Source of the DNA: an uncultured bacterium
GTDB lineage: Bacteria > Bacteroidota > Rhodothermia > Rhodothermales > UBA10348
Reading direction: 5' to 3'
Length of the DNA: 64,000 nt
Assembly: GCA_943788505.1 (NCBI GenBank)
Contig: CALSQR010000001.1
Coordinates: forward strand, 310,001-374,000
Part shown: positions 1 to 9,595 of the stretch, in pieces
Layout of the letters: the number at the start of each line of letters is the position of its first letter
How positions within the stretch are numbered: position 1 is the stretch's first letter
The notes under the pieces: generated by a model
The model's database searches: none
Told to the model about the DNA's origin: nothing
What the model saw: only the letters and a program-made list of their open reading frames with translations
Translations under genes and position numbers: made by a program

Positions 1-2
1 CT

Positions 3-926
3 TTAGTCTCTAAGGCTTGCCAGTATTTCCCCTGCGATGTCTGATGTCTCTCGTTCGCCCACATCAATCCATTGGGCATCCGGATACCTTCGGTACCAGG
101 TTAGTTGTCGCTTTGCGTACCGGCGGGAATTGCGTTTAATCAGTCGTACAGCCTCTTCTATTGGGTACTCCCCAGTGATGGCGGGAATTAATTCCTGATA
201 CCCAATAGTTCGAAAGGCATTGCCCGTCACATCAGCACCGGCTGACATGAGTTGTTCTACCTCTCGTAATAAGCCGGACGCCATCATTGCCTCAACTCGC
301 TGGTCTATACGCTCATATAGTTGTTGCCTAGGGCGGTGCAGGATAATGAGACGAAACGTCTGGTTCGGCAGGGGAGGAGGAGTATGAAAGCTGCTAAGCG
401 GCATGCCCGTCCCCTCGAACACTTCAAGGCCACGAATGATACGTTGGGTCTTTGATGCGTCTAGAGTGGCAGCAAACGCTGGATCGGCCAAAACGAGTTC
501 TGCATGTAATACGTCAGGACCTTCCTCTTCGAGGCGATGGTTGAGGCGCTCTCTAATGGTGGGTTCGACGAAAGGGATATCCGAGAGTCCCTCAATCAAT
601 GCATGTACATACAGAGTTGACCCACCGGTTATAACAACGTTTTTACCACGTGCTTGAATGTCGGGAATCCGCTCAGTGGCGGCTGCGGCAAAGCGACCTG
701 CCGAATAATCTTGGTCAAGACCATATTCGGCAACGAAATGATGCGAGATCCTGCTCAGCTCCGGCTCCAACGGGCGAGCGGTACCAATTTTGAAGTCAGA
801 ATAAATCTGGCGGCTATCAGCCGAGACGATTTCAGCTCCCATAATCTCGGCCAAATCAAGGCTAATGGCTGTTTTGCCAACGGCAGTTGGCCCAGCAAGA
901 ACTGGAATAGCTGTAAGCTTTTGCAT
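3..926 (-). CDS. miaA: tRNA dimethylallyltransferase
   Basis: P-loop GPTAVGKTAISLDLA, SADSRQIY, NVVITGGSTLYVHALIEGL, TWYRRYPDAQWID are MiaA hallmarks. Confidence 0.95.
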   Translation of the reverse strand: MQKLTAIPVLAGPTAVGKTAISLDLAEIMGAEIVSADSRQIYSDFKIGTARPLEPELSRISHHFVAEYGLDQDYSAGRFAAAATERIPDIQARGKNVVITGGSTLYVHALIEGLSDIPFVEPTIRERLNHRLEEEGPDVLHAELVLADPAFAATLDASKTQRIIRGLEVFEGTGMPLSSFHTPPPLPNQTFRLIILHRPRQQLYERIDQRVEAMMASGLLREVEQLMSAGADVTGNAFRTIGYQELIPAITGEYPIEEAVRLIKRNSRRYAKRQLTWYRRYPDAQWIDVGERETSDIAGEILASLRD

Positions 927-952
927 GATTAAGCCGGAAGAAAACGATTCCT

Positions 953-1862
953 CTAAACGTCCAGGTACTTTCCGGATGAATCATCCGGCCGGGCATGGGA
1001 ATATCTACTCGTGGTTGTGAGGGGACTTATGTCCAAGCGTCTCCTTGACGAGATGCGTTGGAGCCCCATGATCAAGAGAGTGGGACGCATGCGCGTGTCG
1101 AAGCCAATGGGGAGATACAGCGCGATCAACACCGGCCATTGTAGCTGCCTTACGGACGATTCGCCAAATCTGAGGCCGAGAAAGTGGACCTCCTTTAGCT
1201 GAGCGTATCACGGGATCTTTCAACGATCCGAAACCAGCGTGTTGTTCTGCACTGCGCAGATTTATCAATATGGACCAAATAGACGCAGGAACGAGCACAT
1301 TGCGTGTTTTGGACCCTTTTCCTATCAGAGTTATGATGCATTCACTAGGCGAACCAGGGATCTTCTTTTCCTGAACATGCTCCCAATTTAGGGTCACTAA
1401 TTCCGAAACCCTTGCACCAGTCGAATAGAAAAGACGCAAAAGAACTGAATTGCGCTCTGAATCGGCTGTGTGCAAAATATCTTGGACCTCATTCTCTGTA
1501 AGGATGCGCTGTGCAAGCATATCAGGGATTTTAGGAAGGGATATGGCCGCGCCAACATTGAACGAGAGGTAGCCAACCTTATGCCCGAAGCTAAAAAGAC
1601 TCTTTACCGATGCAAGTTTGCGTGCTCGAGAAGAGACGGCCAATCCTTCGCCTTCCAGGTGATCCAGCCAACTCCAGATGTCATCCAGCTTAGCCCTGGT
1701 CAGTTCTACGCCTGTAAATAAAAGGAACTGACTGATGTCCCTGGAATAAGCTTCCTTTGAGCTGACCGCTTTTGAGCGAAGCCAAAGTGCTATCAAATGA
1801 TCATCACTGTTGGCATTCGTGATTCGGTCATCTCTGGGGACGTATGGTGTGATATCTGACAT
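953..1862 (-). pseudogene. Xer-type tyrosine recombinase, frameshifted near 1028; catalytic Tyr tail in alternate frame ending at TAG 953-955
   Basis: ORF 1005..1862 carries STGARVSELVTLNWEHV, GKGSKTRNVLVP and HWLRHAHASHSLDHGAPTHLVKETLGH, then ends KSPHNHE*. The other frame from 1027 reads SPLTTTSRYSHARPDDSSGKYLDV*, the usual R-Y tail. Confidence 0.85.
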
Positions 1863-1863
1863 A

Positions 1864-1891
1864 ATGTAACATAAGGTTAATTACGTTACAT
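1864..1891. promoter_or_regulatory. dif-like Xer recombination site candidate (11-6-11 palindrome)
   Basis: ATGTAACATAA GGTTAA TTACGTTACAT; reverse complement of the right arm is ATGTAACGTAA, 10/11 identical to the left arm; left arm 10/11 identical to E. coli dif ATTTAACATAA as recalled. Confidence 0.6.
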
Positions 1892-2058
1892 AGTCAATAC
1901 GAGTAATCAGAGAGCATACTTGGCTCGGTTATCCGTTGCGGCACAACCTTATAAGTGCTACCTCAAAGAATATACTGTAGCAAGTACGTTCATAATCCGG
2001 ATCATTCTTACCTACCGGTAGTGTGTCGATGTGGTTACTCTTAAACAAATAATCTTGC

Positions 2059-2616
2059 ATGTTCTGGTTGCTTTTACTATTTGTCGTCGTTCCAGCTGTT
2101 GAGCTCTACATACTGATACAGATTGGAGCTTCTATTGGGGCTGGCAATACATTGCTGCTCATTCTTGCCACGGGTGTCGCTGGCTCTTGGCTAGCCAAAA
2201 CGCAAGGAATGGCTACATGGCGGGCACTCAACGAGCGTTGGTATGCGGGTCAGATTCCTGGTAAAGAACTGATGGATGGTGCCATAATATTGGTGTGCGG
2301 TACACTGTTGCTCACGCCAGGTGTGTTGACGGATGCCATAGGACTTCTTGGGCTGTTTCCTTTGACACGTTCTGCCTTCCGTGGCGTCTTAAAACGAGTG
2401 TTTACATCAATTCCCACAGTACGGGTCCGTTTTGGTGCGGCTACATCATACAATGATATAAGAGGTAATCAGACACAGAATGCGTCCTCTGCCACATCAG
2501 AGAACAGCAATACGAAGGATTTTATCAGCCAAGGGTCATCAAAAGTCACGGGCCAAGAATCACCAGTGCTCTCAGGCTCGGCAAAATCACGCCCCTCGCA
2601 TGAGAACCCATCTTGA
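2059..2616 (+). CDS. FxsA family membrane protein
   Basis: VPAVELYILIQIGASIGAGNTLLLILATGVAGSWLAKTQG, GTLLLTPGVLTDAIGLLGLFPLTR. Confidence 0.85.
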   Translation: MFWLLLLFVVVPAVELYILIQIGASIGAGNTLLLILATGVAGSWLAKTQGMATWRALNERWYAGQIPGKELMDGAIILVCGTLLLTPGVLTDAIGLLGLFPLTRSAFRGVLKRVFTSIPTVRVRFGAATSYNDIRGNQTQNASSATSENSNTKDFISQGSSKVTGQESPVLSGSAKSRPSHENPS

Positions 2617-2658
2617 AGGGTTAGAAGTAGCTGATATCACCTAAAAGGATGTGCTTTA

Positions 2659-3156
2659 ATGAACGCGAATATTGCTCAGATACTTTTACGACTCGACTCA
2701 ATTGATTCGCTGATACCACATCTGCACTTACAGTCGGATGCCGTTTCGGCGTGGTCGGTTGGTCAACAAATAGACCACGTTATTAGCGCGACATCTACGT
2801 TTTCAGTTTTACTACTTCGCGATCGCAGGAGTGATGGCAAAGCGGAGAAGAACGCCTTTAAGGACCCTGTGCTCTCAAAAGGAGCTTTTCCGCGTGGCGT
2901 AATTAAGGCACCAAAAGGCCTTGACAACCCCTCTCAACCTGAACCTATTCCCCTTTCTAGAGCTATACTAAAATGTCGTACTAGAGTTAGTAAGCTGGAA
3001 GGGCTGTCTGCTGAGGCGGTAGCAACGCACCAATTAATGGGTGAAATGTCTAGAGATGAAATCATTCGTTTTCTGATCATTCACCTAGATCATCACCTAG
3101 CCATAATTCAAGATATACTCGCCGATCACAATATTTATATTGGGACTGACGACTAG
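2659..3156 (+). CDS. DinB-like / DUF1569-like helical bundle protein
   Basis: SVGQQIDHVISA and HLDHHLAIIQDIL pattern of metal-binding His residues. Confidence 0.55.
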   Translation: MNANIAQILLRLDSIDSLIPHLHLQSDAVSAWSVGQQIDHVISATSTFSVLLLRDRRSDGKAEKNAFKDPVLSKGAFPRGVIKAPKGLDNPSQPEPIPLSRAILKCRTRVSKLEGLSAEAVATHQLMGEMSRDEIIRFLIIHLDHHLAIIQDILADHNIYIGTDD

Positions 3157-3220
3157 AGATAATTGGACGTTATAAACGCATTTTATACGATTATAAGGTC
3201 TGATGTGATTATCGTACTGA

Positions 3221-4423
3221 CTACTGCACGTGTCGAAACGTTGTACGAGAATACTCTTGATCCCAATCATGTCCGAGCACTAATTGGGCACTCATGCGAC
3301 CAATTTGATCTGAGCTCTTAGCTGACTTTCCGCATCCACCCATGGCTGCCCAGCAGTTGTTTTCAATTTGATCAATCACTGGATATCCCGACTTCGTATA
3401 CGTCAAAAGACAGGGTTTTGAGCGAACTAAGGCGCCGCTCAAAGAAGGTATCAGTGTCGTAAGTCGTTCTTTCAGCATTCGAGCCGTCCGAGCGCTGCCT
3501 TCGCTTCTCATGTATTGGTCAGCGAGTGCAACTGTCGAAATGTCGATGTCTCGGTCGTGATCCGCACCAATTTTTATCCAGGATCGCCCATCTGGATACG
3601 CCACTGGCGGAAGGATGTATGCATACGGTAGGTCAGGATGATCGTCATAATTCCAGATGATGCCAGGCATGCGGTCAAATGTAGCTTTCATGGCCGGCGA
3701 TACCTCAGCCAATAGAACGGTCTCTGGACGAATCGAGAGAGCCATTGGGATAGGTACCACGTCGGGCATCAGTTTCCCATAAGTGCCCATACAAAGGAGT
3801 AACCGCTCAGCGACTACGCTTCCCTCCCCTGTTTTAATATGCCATCCATCCCCCTCGCGTCTCGTTTCAAGGGCTACATCATGTAAGAATGTCATCCCGT
3901 TGGAAAGCCCGATTGATAACTGAGCTTCAATCAGTTGTAAGGGATTGACAATTCCAGATGGAGACGGCTCAATATGAAACTGGGTAGCGTCTGCAAAACG
4001 CAAATACGGGAAGAGGTGCTCGACCTCATCGTTCGAAACGGGCACAACATCGCCCCGGACTTCAGAGAGGGTTGCAACAACGGATGACAGCTCGCTCCTC
4101 GGATGATTAAGTGGCAGATCGGCCCGAAGATGGCCACAAGGCGTGTGAAAAGGAATGCCAGATTCCTCTTCGATGGTTGAGTATCTCGATTGAGATGCGT
4201 GCGCTAGATGTGCCCAGACGGGATCAGGACTAGTAAGCCGTGTGATACGGGCCTGATCGTAATGACTGGCATGAACGCCATGACGATTCCCTTGTGTTGT
4301 GCCAATGAGCGCTACGCGAAGTCCTTCTTTTGCCAAGTATTTTGCTGCGGCTGAGCCGATCAACCCTGCGCCAACTACGGCGACATCGGCAGAAACTCTT
4401 GAGGCGGAGGCGTTTCCCATCAT
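3221..4423 (-). CDS. FAD-dependent oxidoreductase (sarcosine / N-methyltryptophan oxidase-like, DAO family)
   Basis: VAVVGAGLIGSAAAKYLAKEGLRVALIG dinucleotide fold; C-terminal GGCGKSAKSSDQIGR. Confidence 0.8.
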   Translation of the reverse strand: MMGNASASRVSADVAVVGAGLIGSAAAKYLAKEGLRVALIGTTQGNRHGVHASHYDQARITRLTSPDPVWAHLAHASQSRYSTIEEESGIPFHTPCGHLRADLPLNHPRSELSSVVATLSEVRGDVVPVSNDEVEHLFPYLRFADATQFHIEPSPSGIVNPLQLIEAQLSIGLSNGMTFLHDVALETRREGDGWHIKTGEGSVVAERLLLCMGTYGKLMPDVVPIPMALSIRPETVLLAEVSPAMKATFDRMPGIIWNYDDHPDLPYAYILPPVAYPDGRSWIKIGADHDRDIDISTVALADQYMRSEGSARTARMLKERLTTLIPSLSGALVRSKPCLLTYTKSGYPVIDQIENNCWAAMGGCGKSAKSSDQIGRMSAQLVLGHDWDQEYSRTTFRHVQ

Positions 4424-5022
4424 AGCTGAGACGTTAATACGTGGACCAACTCCCTTTCCACTTCAAGCCAACCTTCGTCGGCGTACCAATCAACTGTGGT
4501 TCCTGAAACTTCCGATCCGGGCGCTTGGCTGTCAATCAATTCTTTTCGGATTAGGCGTATGGCGTCGGGCTGAGGCCCCCAAACAAACTGTATTTCGTCA
4601 TTTTCGCCAACTCCAATAAACTTGGGAATAGAACGCGCCCCACTTGAAAGGAAGTGGTCCAGAATATCGAGATGGTCATCCTTGAGCAGAATGCTCAGAT
4701 GAAGATCTTCCCTTAGTGCAACGGCATCCCGAATCAAGGGCAGGCTATACGCTGAATCCACACACCAGTCATCTGTGATGAATAGCCAAGTGGCGGGCCC
4801 TGGAGCTGACATGACGGCAGACCTGAAAGCATCTGACATTGACCATAATTGATCGACACGCTGCTGACGTTCCGAGTTGTACTTAGAGTAGAAGCGATAA
4901 CGACGCGCAATCTTGTCGAGGCCTTTCATTGAAAGGACATTCTTGGCAAGCCACTGAGACATGTAGGCCTCAAAGGTGAGTCCATGCCGAATGCGCTGAA
5001 GTTGGGAGCTGGTAAGATTCAT
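4420..5022 (-). CDS. Thioredoxin-family protein
   Basis: TWLFITDDWCVDSAYSLPLI and SIPKFIGVGENDEIQF; ATGA overlap with the downstream oxidoreductase. Confidence 0.7.
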   Translation of the reverse strand: MNLTSSQLQRIRHGLTFEAYMSQWLAKNVLSMKGLDKIARRYRFYSKYNSERQQRVDQLWSMSDAFRSAVMSAPGPATWLFITDDWCVDSAYSLPLIRDAVALREDLHLSILLKDDHLDILDHFLSSGARSIPKFIGVGENDEIQFVWGPQPDAIRLIRKELIDSQAPGSEVSGTTVDWYADEGWLEVERELVHVLTSQL

Positions 5023-5132
5023 TCACGTGTGATGCCTGGCACTCCTAGGTAGTTCCCTCTCGGCGAAACCACATAACATCGTGCGTCTCGTTTGGTCCCA
5101 AAAAACAGTATTACAACAGGCTAGAAGACCAA

Positions 5133-6974
5133 TCAAACCAAGTAGGTTGCCATATCCTTTCCTGCAAGAACATACCTAGAATGTACGTCCAGATACGTGT
5201 CTCGAACTAGTATATCTACGTCCTCAGATGACATGAAACCCGATGAAAAGTCCCCCACGACCGGATCGATAACAAGCCTACTAGCATTGATAAAATGGCC
5301 TATTAGCTCCTTCGGATTCTCATCGCCCACAGCAATACGAATATTGGTTGGTGTAATTCCGGACTCTTCTAATGCTTCTGCGTCCAATTCTGAGTGCGAT
5401 GTGAAAGCTGGGCAAAGGATCGTTGTGTTGCACTGGCCAAGACTCACCATGTGGTTGAAGACAGGTGACAGACTGTCAAAAAAGCTGATAAAGGTTTCTG
5501 ACGGCAAGCCCGAGTCCTCAAAGTCAATTGTAAATAAAGGAGCTGCGAGGCCAAAGCGCAGATTAGACTTTCGGAGGTCGTAGTTCCAATGTCCTTCGAT
5601 GGCATTGCAATGGACATTTATACCCGGGTGAGTAGCCAAAAAGCGGGCTAGGATGAGCGTGTTGATGCATTTCTTCAGCATCCTCATCTCAAGTGTCTTG
5701 ATGCCCGAAATCACTTCAAACGCCTTGTCAGCATCAAGGAAGGCACCCTTAATAAAAAAAGCGTCCCAAAACAGCGTGTCATTCCATTCTACCCCGTTTA
5801 CGGTCTCTCCTTTGGGAATAAACATGCGTTCATTCTTTGCAATTACGACCCCGGCCGTAGCATTTCCATTCCCCGTCAGATCCTTGGTGTAGGAGTGGAT
5901 CAGATAGTCCGGACGTTCTGCAGAATCTTCTCGCTGAAGAGGTTTATCCAAGAATGGTGTCGCAACAGTTGAATCATGCATTACCGTCCAACCCCGTTTG
6001 TGTGCCTCACGGGCCATCCCCGGGACATCGAGAACGTATCCGTGCGGGTTACAAGGCGATTCTATGTAGAGAAACACCTTTGCTCCGGCAGAAATGCGTT
6101 CCTCATACTTTGAGCTCAGTTTGTCGGCATGACGATTGAAATCGTCTGTTAAATACCCATCAAACCACTCCACCTTGACACCCAATCTCCTCGGGTCCCC
6201 ATAGAAATCGTGCATCAGCTGGTAAGTACCACCATAGACATTGCGGGAAACCAAGACAATGTCTCCTTGACCAAGAACATGGCCTAATAGGGTATCAATA
6301 GCGGCCATTCCAGAGTTGAAATTCCAAGCGAGATACTCTGAAGCGAACTTGCCAGCTTCTAGATCCACAATGTGGTTAGCCAGGGAAATTGATGTAGGAT
6401 TTAGCAATCGAGAATAAATCTCGTGCAGCGCCTCTTTTCCATGAAAGGCATCATCTACCCACTCTGTACAGGCATAGATATAGGTTGCTGTACGTACAAT
6501 TACTGGGTTGGCAGAAAACAACGCAGTTACATTGTCGAAGATTGGATACGGACCCTTAGCCTGCATAGAATCGTCCGACAGATCAAGCTCCTGGTAGGCT
6601 TTCCTAAATGGATTCTGAAGCGTATCCAAGATCTTAGCCACCTGGAAGGAGAGGAATTTCTTGGCATTGAAATATGCAACGCGATCCTTTCTATCTAACC
6701 CGGAAATAGTATCTGAGGTCACCTCCCAAAGTTTTGTTATGTCGGCTTGAGCTTCATAAAGCTGAGTGCAGGCACCCTTCAACGCTCTGCCATACTCTGA
6801 ATCAGGATTTACACCGAAGTGGCGAAGTTGCTCATCAGCAAGTCCGTCTACAGATTCCTCCTTGGAGGATTTACGACGTGGTGACAGCATTCTGGAGGCA
6901 GCCAGACGTTTTTCATCAACGGGATTAGTGGATACAACTGTTGAGACCGGATGATCTGAATGAGAAATGTCCAT
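5133..6974 (-). CDS. PLP-dependent Cys/Met metabolism-type enzyme with long N-terminal extension
   Basis: NFNSGMAAIDTLLGHVLGQGD, YIESPCNPHGYVLDV, HDSTVATPFL, HSYTKDLTGNGNATAG (PLP-lysine region). Confidence 0.8.
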   Translation of the reverse strand: MDISHSDHPVSTVVSTNPVDEKRLAASRMLSPRRKSSKEESVDGLADEQLRHFGVNPDSEYGRALKGACTQLYEAQADITKLWEVTSDTISGLDRKDRVAYFNAKKFLSFQVAKILDTLQNPFRKAYQELDLSDDSMQAKGPYPIFDNVTALFSANPVIVRTATYIYACTEWVDDAFHGKEALHEIYSRLLNPTSISLANHIVDLEAGKFASEYLAWNFNSGMAAIDTLLGHVLGQGDIVLVSRNVYGGTYQLMHDFYGDPRRLGVKVEWFDGYLTDDFNRHADKLSSKYEERISAGAKVFLYIESPCNPHGYVLDVPGMAREAHKRGWTVMHDSTVATPFLDKPLQREDSAERPDYLIHSYTKDLTGNGNATAGVVIAKNERMFIPKGETVNGVEWNDTLFWDAFFIKGAFLDADKAFEVISGIKTLEMRMLKKCINTLILARFLATHPGINVHCNAIEGHWNYDLRKSNLRFGLAAPLFTIDFEDSGLPSETFISFFDSLSPVFNHMVSLGQCNTTILCPAFTSHSELDAEALEESGITPTNIRIAVGDENPKELIGHFINASRLVIDPVVGDFSSGFMSSEDVDILVRDTYLDVHSRYVLAGKDMATYLV

Positions 6975-7000
6975 GGCGACAGCCTGAAATAATGATGTGT

Positions 7001-7055
7001 AGAATATATCGGTGCTCTATCATCTGCAATATGTATTAAATCCGGCATATATTCT
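7001..7055. promoter_or_regulatory. Imperfect inverted repeat in divergent promoter, candidate Lrp/AsnC operator
   Basis: AGAATATATCGG (7001-7012) versus CCGGCATATATTCT (7042-7055), reverse complements apart from a 2-nt gap. Confidence 0.45.
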
Positions 7056-7088
7056 GTCAAACCGAATACTATACGGCCAACTTTACAT

Positions 7089-7565
7089 ATGAAGCGTGTA
7101 GATCGAATTGACGAAAAGATTATCGAGCTCTATCAGAACGATGCTCGGACCACCAATAAGGCGGTAGCCATGGAATTGGGTATCGCTCCTTCAACGGCTC
7201 TAGAACGGACTAGGCGCTTGGAAGAAATTGGCGTGTTCAAAGGCTTTCATGCTGACGTAGAGCCGAAGCACTTGGGCGTACGGCTGCTCGCTATGATTTC
7301 GGTGAGGTTAAGCAAGCACGATCCCCATGCCGTATTCAGGTTTACGAATCACGTTTTGGGGCTAAAAGAGGTGCGAGATGTCTACCATGTGGCCGGGGAA
7401 GATGATTTCCTTATCCATGTGGCCGTCAAGGATTCAGAACACCTGAGAAACGTTGTGCTTGGCGGTATCACGGCACAAGTTGAGGTCGAACACGTGGAGA
7501 CCAATCTGATTTTTGATCACCATAGGGACCACGTTCTTGAATCCTGTTGGGAGACCGAGCACTAG
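7089..7565 (+). CDS. Lrp/AsnC family transcriptional regulator
   Basis: DRIDEKIIELYQNDARTTNKAVAMELGIAPSTALERTRRLEEIGVFKGFHADV; C-terminal RAM-like domain. Confidence 0.92.
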   Translation: MKRVDRIDEKIIELYQNDARTTNKAVAMELGIAPSTALERTRRLEEIGVFKGFHADVEPKHLGVRLLAMISVRLSKHDPHAVFRFTNHVLGLKEVRDVYHVAGEDDFLIHVAVKDSEHLRNVVLGGITAQVEVEHVETNLIFDHHRDHVLESCWETEH

Positions 7566-7611
7566 GAGTTGATCAAAACGAAAGTTGGAGACGATTCTTA
7601 GCCCCTTTCTC

Positions 7612-7647
7612 AGGCCTAATTAGACATCTAGGCCTAATTAGACATCC
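7612..7647. repeat. 18-bp tandem duplication at the 3' end of the topoisomerase B gene
   Basis: AGGCCTAATTAGACATCT AGGCCTAATTAGACATCC, 17/18 identical. Confidence 0.9.
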
Positions 7648-9572
7648 AGATTGTGCACTTCATCTACATTGTTCATAATGAAGTCGAAACGAGCCGAGGC
7701 ATCTTTACCCATCAACTGAGAAATCGTTGTTTCGGTTAGCAAGCGCTCGTCGGTAGGAATCGATACCTGAAGTAATCGTCTTTTCTCTGGGTCAAGCGTA
7801 GTGTCCTTCAGCGTTTGAGGCATCATCTCACCGAGTCCCTTGAATCGCTGCATCTCTATTTTTGCGTTCTTGTTTTTCTTCCTGATTTCAGCCGTGATCT
7901 TCTCTCGATCAGCCTCATCAAGAGCCCAGAAGGTTTGTTTCCCGGAATCCATGCGGAAAAGAGGTGGCTGGGCGATGAAGACGTAGCCCTCCTCGATTAG
8001 AGGTCGCATGTATCGATATAAGAACGTCAGAAGCAACGTAGAAATGTGATGACCGTCTGAATCTGCATCCATCAATAGGATGATCTTGTGATATCGCAGC
8101 TTACTGATGTCGAGAGCCTCCCCTACTCCGCAGCCGACGGCTTGAACTACATTCGACAACTCTTTGTTGTCCATCACCTTCTTTAGAGTTGCCTGCTCGG
8201 CATTTAAGACCTTGCCACGAAGTGGGAGAATAGCTTGCGTCGCGCGGTCCCTCCCCTGTTTGGCAGAACCACCAGCTGAATCCCCTTCGACGATGAACAA
8301 CTCGCACTCATCCGGACTTGTTGATGCACAATCAGCCAGTTTGCCAGGAAGGTTCAAACGGTGACTGACATTCGACTTTCTGCGAACGCTGTTTGCAGCA
8401 GCGCGACTAGCGTGCCTGGCACGCGCTGCCTGGATAACACGGGTAGCTATGGCTTCGCCCGTTGAGGGGTGCCTATTTAGAAATTGCTCGAGTTCTAGGC
8501 GGATGGCGCCCGATACAATACTCTTCGTCTCAGGATTGTTGAGTTTCTCCTTCGTTTGACCCTGAAACTGAGGGTCCACCATGAAGAGGTTGATAATACC
8601 AAAAACGCCCTCACGAATATCATCTGCAGATATCTCCAGCTTTTTAGGAAGGAGATCATGGGTGTCCAGATAGGAGCGGATCGCGGATCGGATAGCGTCT
8701 TTCAACCCTTGCTCATGCGTGCCGCCGTCACTTGTTGGAATACCATTCACGAACGAGTGCAGCGTCTCGCGAGGAGCTTCCGTCCATTGAAGGGTTACCT
8801 CGACCCGCGCCCCATCGTGCATGCCTTCCTGGCGAAGAACAAAAGGATCCGGGTGTACCGGACGAGCTTTGGCTTCAGTCAGCTTGTGGGCGAGGTATTC
8901 TTCAATACCGCCCTCGTGATGGTAATCATGTTTTTCGCCGGTAACCTCATTCTTAAAAGCGATCCGAAGGGAGCCATTCAAATACGTTTTAGTTTCGAGA
9001 TTCTCGGCAATTGTTTCGGGATCGAATTCAACCGTCTCAAAAATGTCTGCATCCGGACGAAAAAACATCGTCGTGCCAGACCCCCTGGACGAGCTCGATA
9101 TCTTTTTGAGTTTAGTTACAGGCTTACCGCGCTCGTAGCGCTGCTCCCATATAGCCCCATCTCGCTTCACCGTCGCTATCAAGCTCTCGGAAAGAGCATT
9201 GACTACAGATGCTCCAACTCCGTGAAGTCCGCCAGAAGTGATATAGTTAGAACTGTCGAACTTCCCTCCAGCATGCAGCGTGGTCAGAATGACTTCAATC
9301 GTGGGAATCTTTTTCGTTGGATGTATATCAACAGGGATGCCTCGACCATTATCTGAGACCGTTATTGATTTACCATCCTTGTGAAGTACAACATCAATCT
9401 GAGAAGCATACCCATTTGTTGCTTCATCGACCGCATTGTCCACAACCTCCCATAAGAGGTGGTGAAGTCCGGGCTTCCCCGTTCCACCGATATACATCCC
9501 AGGTCGTTTGCGTACCGGTTCTAGCCCTTCCAGGACTTGGATATTCTTGCCAGTGTAAGTCGTTGTGCTCAA
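7638..9572 (-). CDS. parE: Type IIA DNA topoisomerase subunit B (ParE/GyrB-like)
   Basis: GLEPVRKRPGMYIGGTG, DNGRGIPVDIH, GGLHGVGASVVNALS, ELFIVEGDSAGGSAKQGRDR, DADSDGHHI. Confidence 0.9.
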   Translation of the reverse strand: MSTTTYTGKNIQVLEGLEPVRKRPGMYIGGTGKPGLHHLLWEVVDNAVDEATNGYASQIDVVLHKDGKSITVSDNGRGIPVDIHPTKKIPTIEVILTTLHAGGKFDSSNYITSGGLHGVGASVVNALSESLIATVKRDGAIWEQRYERGKPVTKLKKISSSSRGSGTTMFFRPDADIFETVEFDPETIAENLETKTYLNGSLRIAFKNEVTGEKHDYHHEGGIEEYLAHKLTEAKARPVHPDPFVLRQEGMHDGARVEVTLQWTEAPRETLHSFVNGIPTSDGGTHEQGLKDAIRSAIRSYLDTHDLLPKKLEISADDIREGVFGIINLFMVDPQFQGQTKEKLNNPETKSIVSGAIRLELEQFLNRHPSTGEAIATRVIQAARARHASRAAANSVRRKSNVSHRLNLPGKLADCASTSPDECELFIVEGDSAGGSAKQGRDRATQAILPLRGKVLNAEQATLKKVMDNKELSNVVQAVGCGVGEALDISKLRYHKIILLMDADSDGHHISTLLLTFLYRYMRPLIEEGYVFIAQPPLFRMDSGKQTFWALDEADREKITAEIRKKNKNAKIEMQRFKGLGEMMPQTLKDTTLDPEKRRLLQVSIPTDERLLTETTISQLMGKDASARFDFIMNNVDEVHNLDV

Positions 9573-9595
9573 TGGAATACTGGGTCCGTGTTAGG

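Noticed and set aside
8556-9356. 266-aa plus-strand ORF inside the topoisomerase B gene
   Set aside because: Antisense to a strongly conserved gene; low-complexity-free but no domain resemblance; typical shadow ORF.
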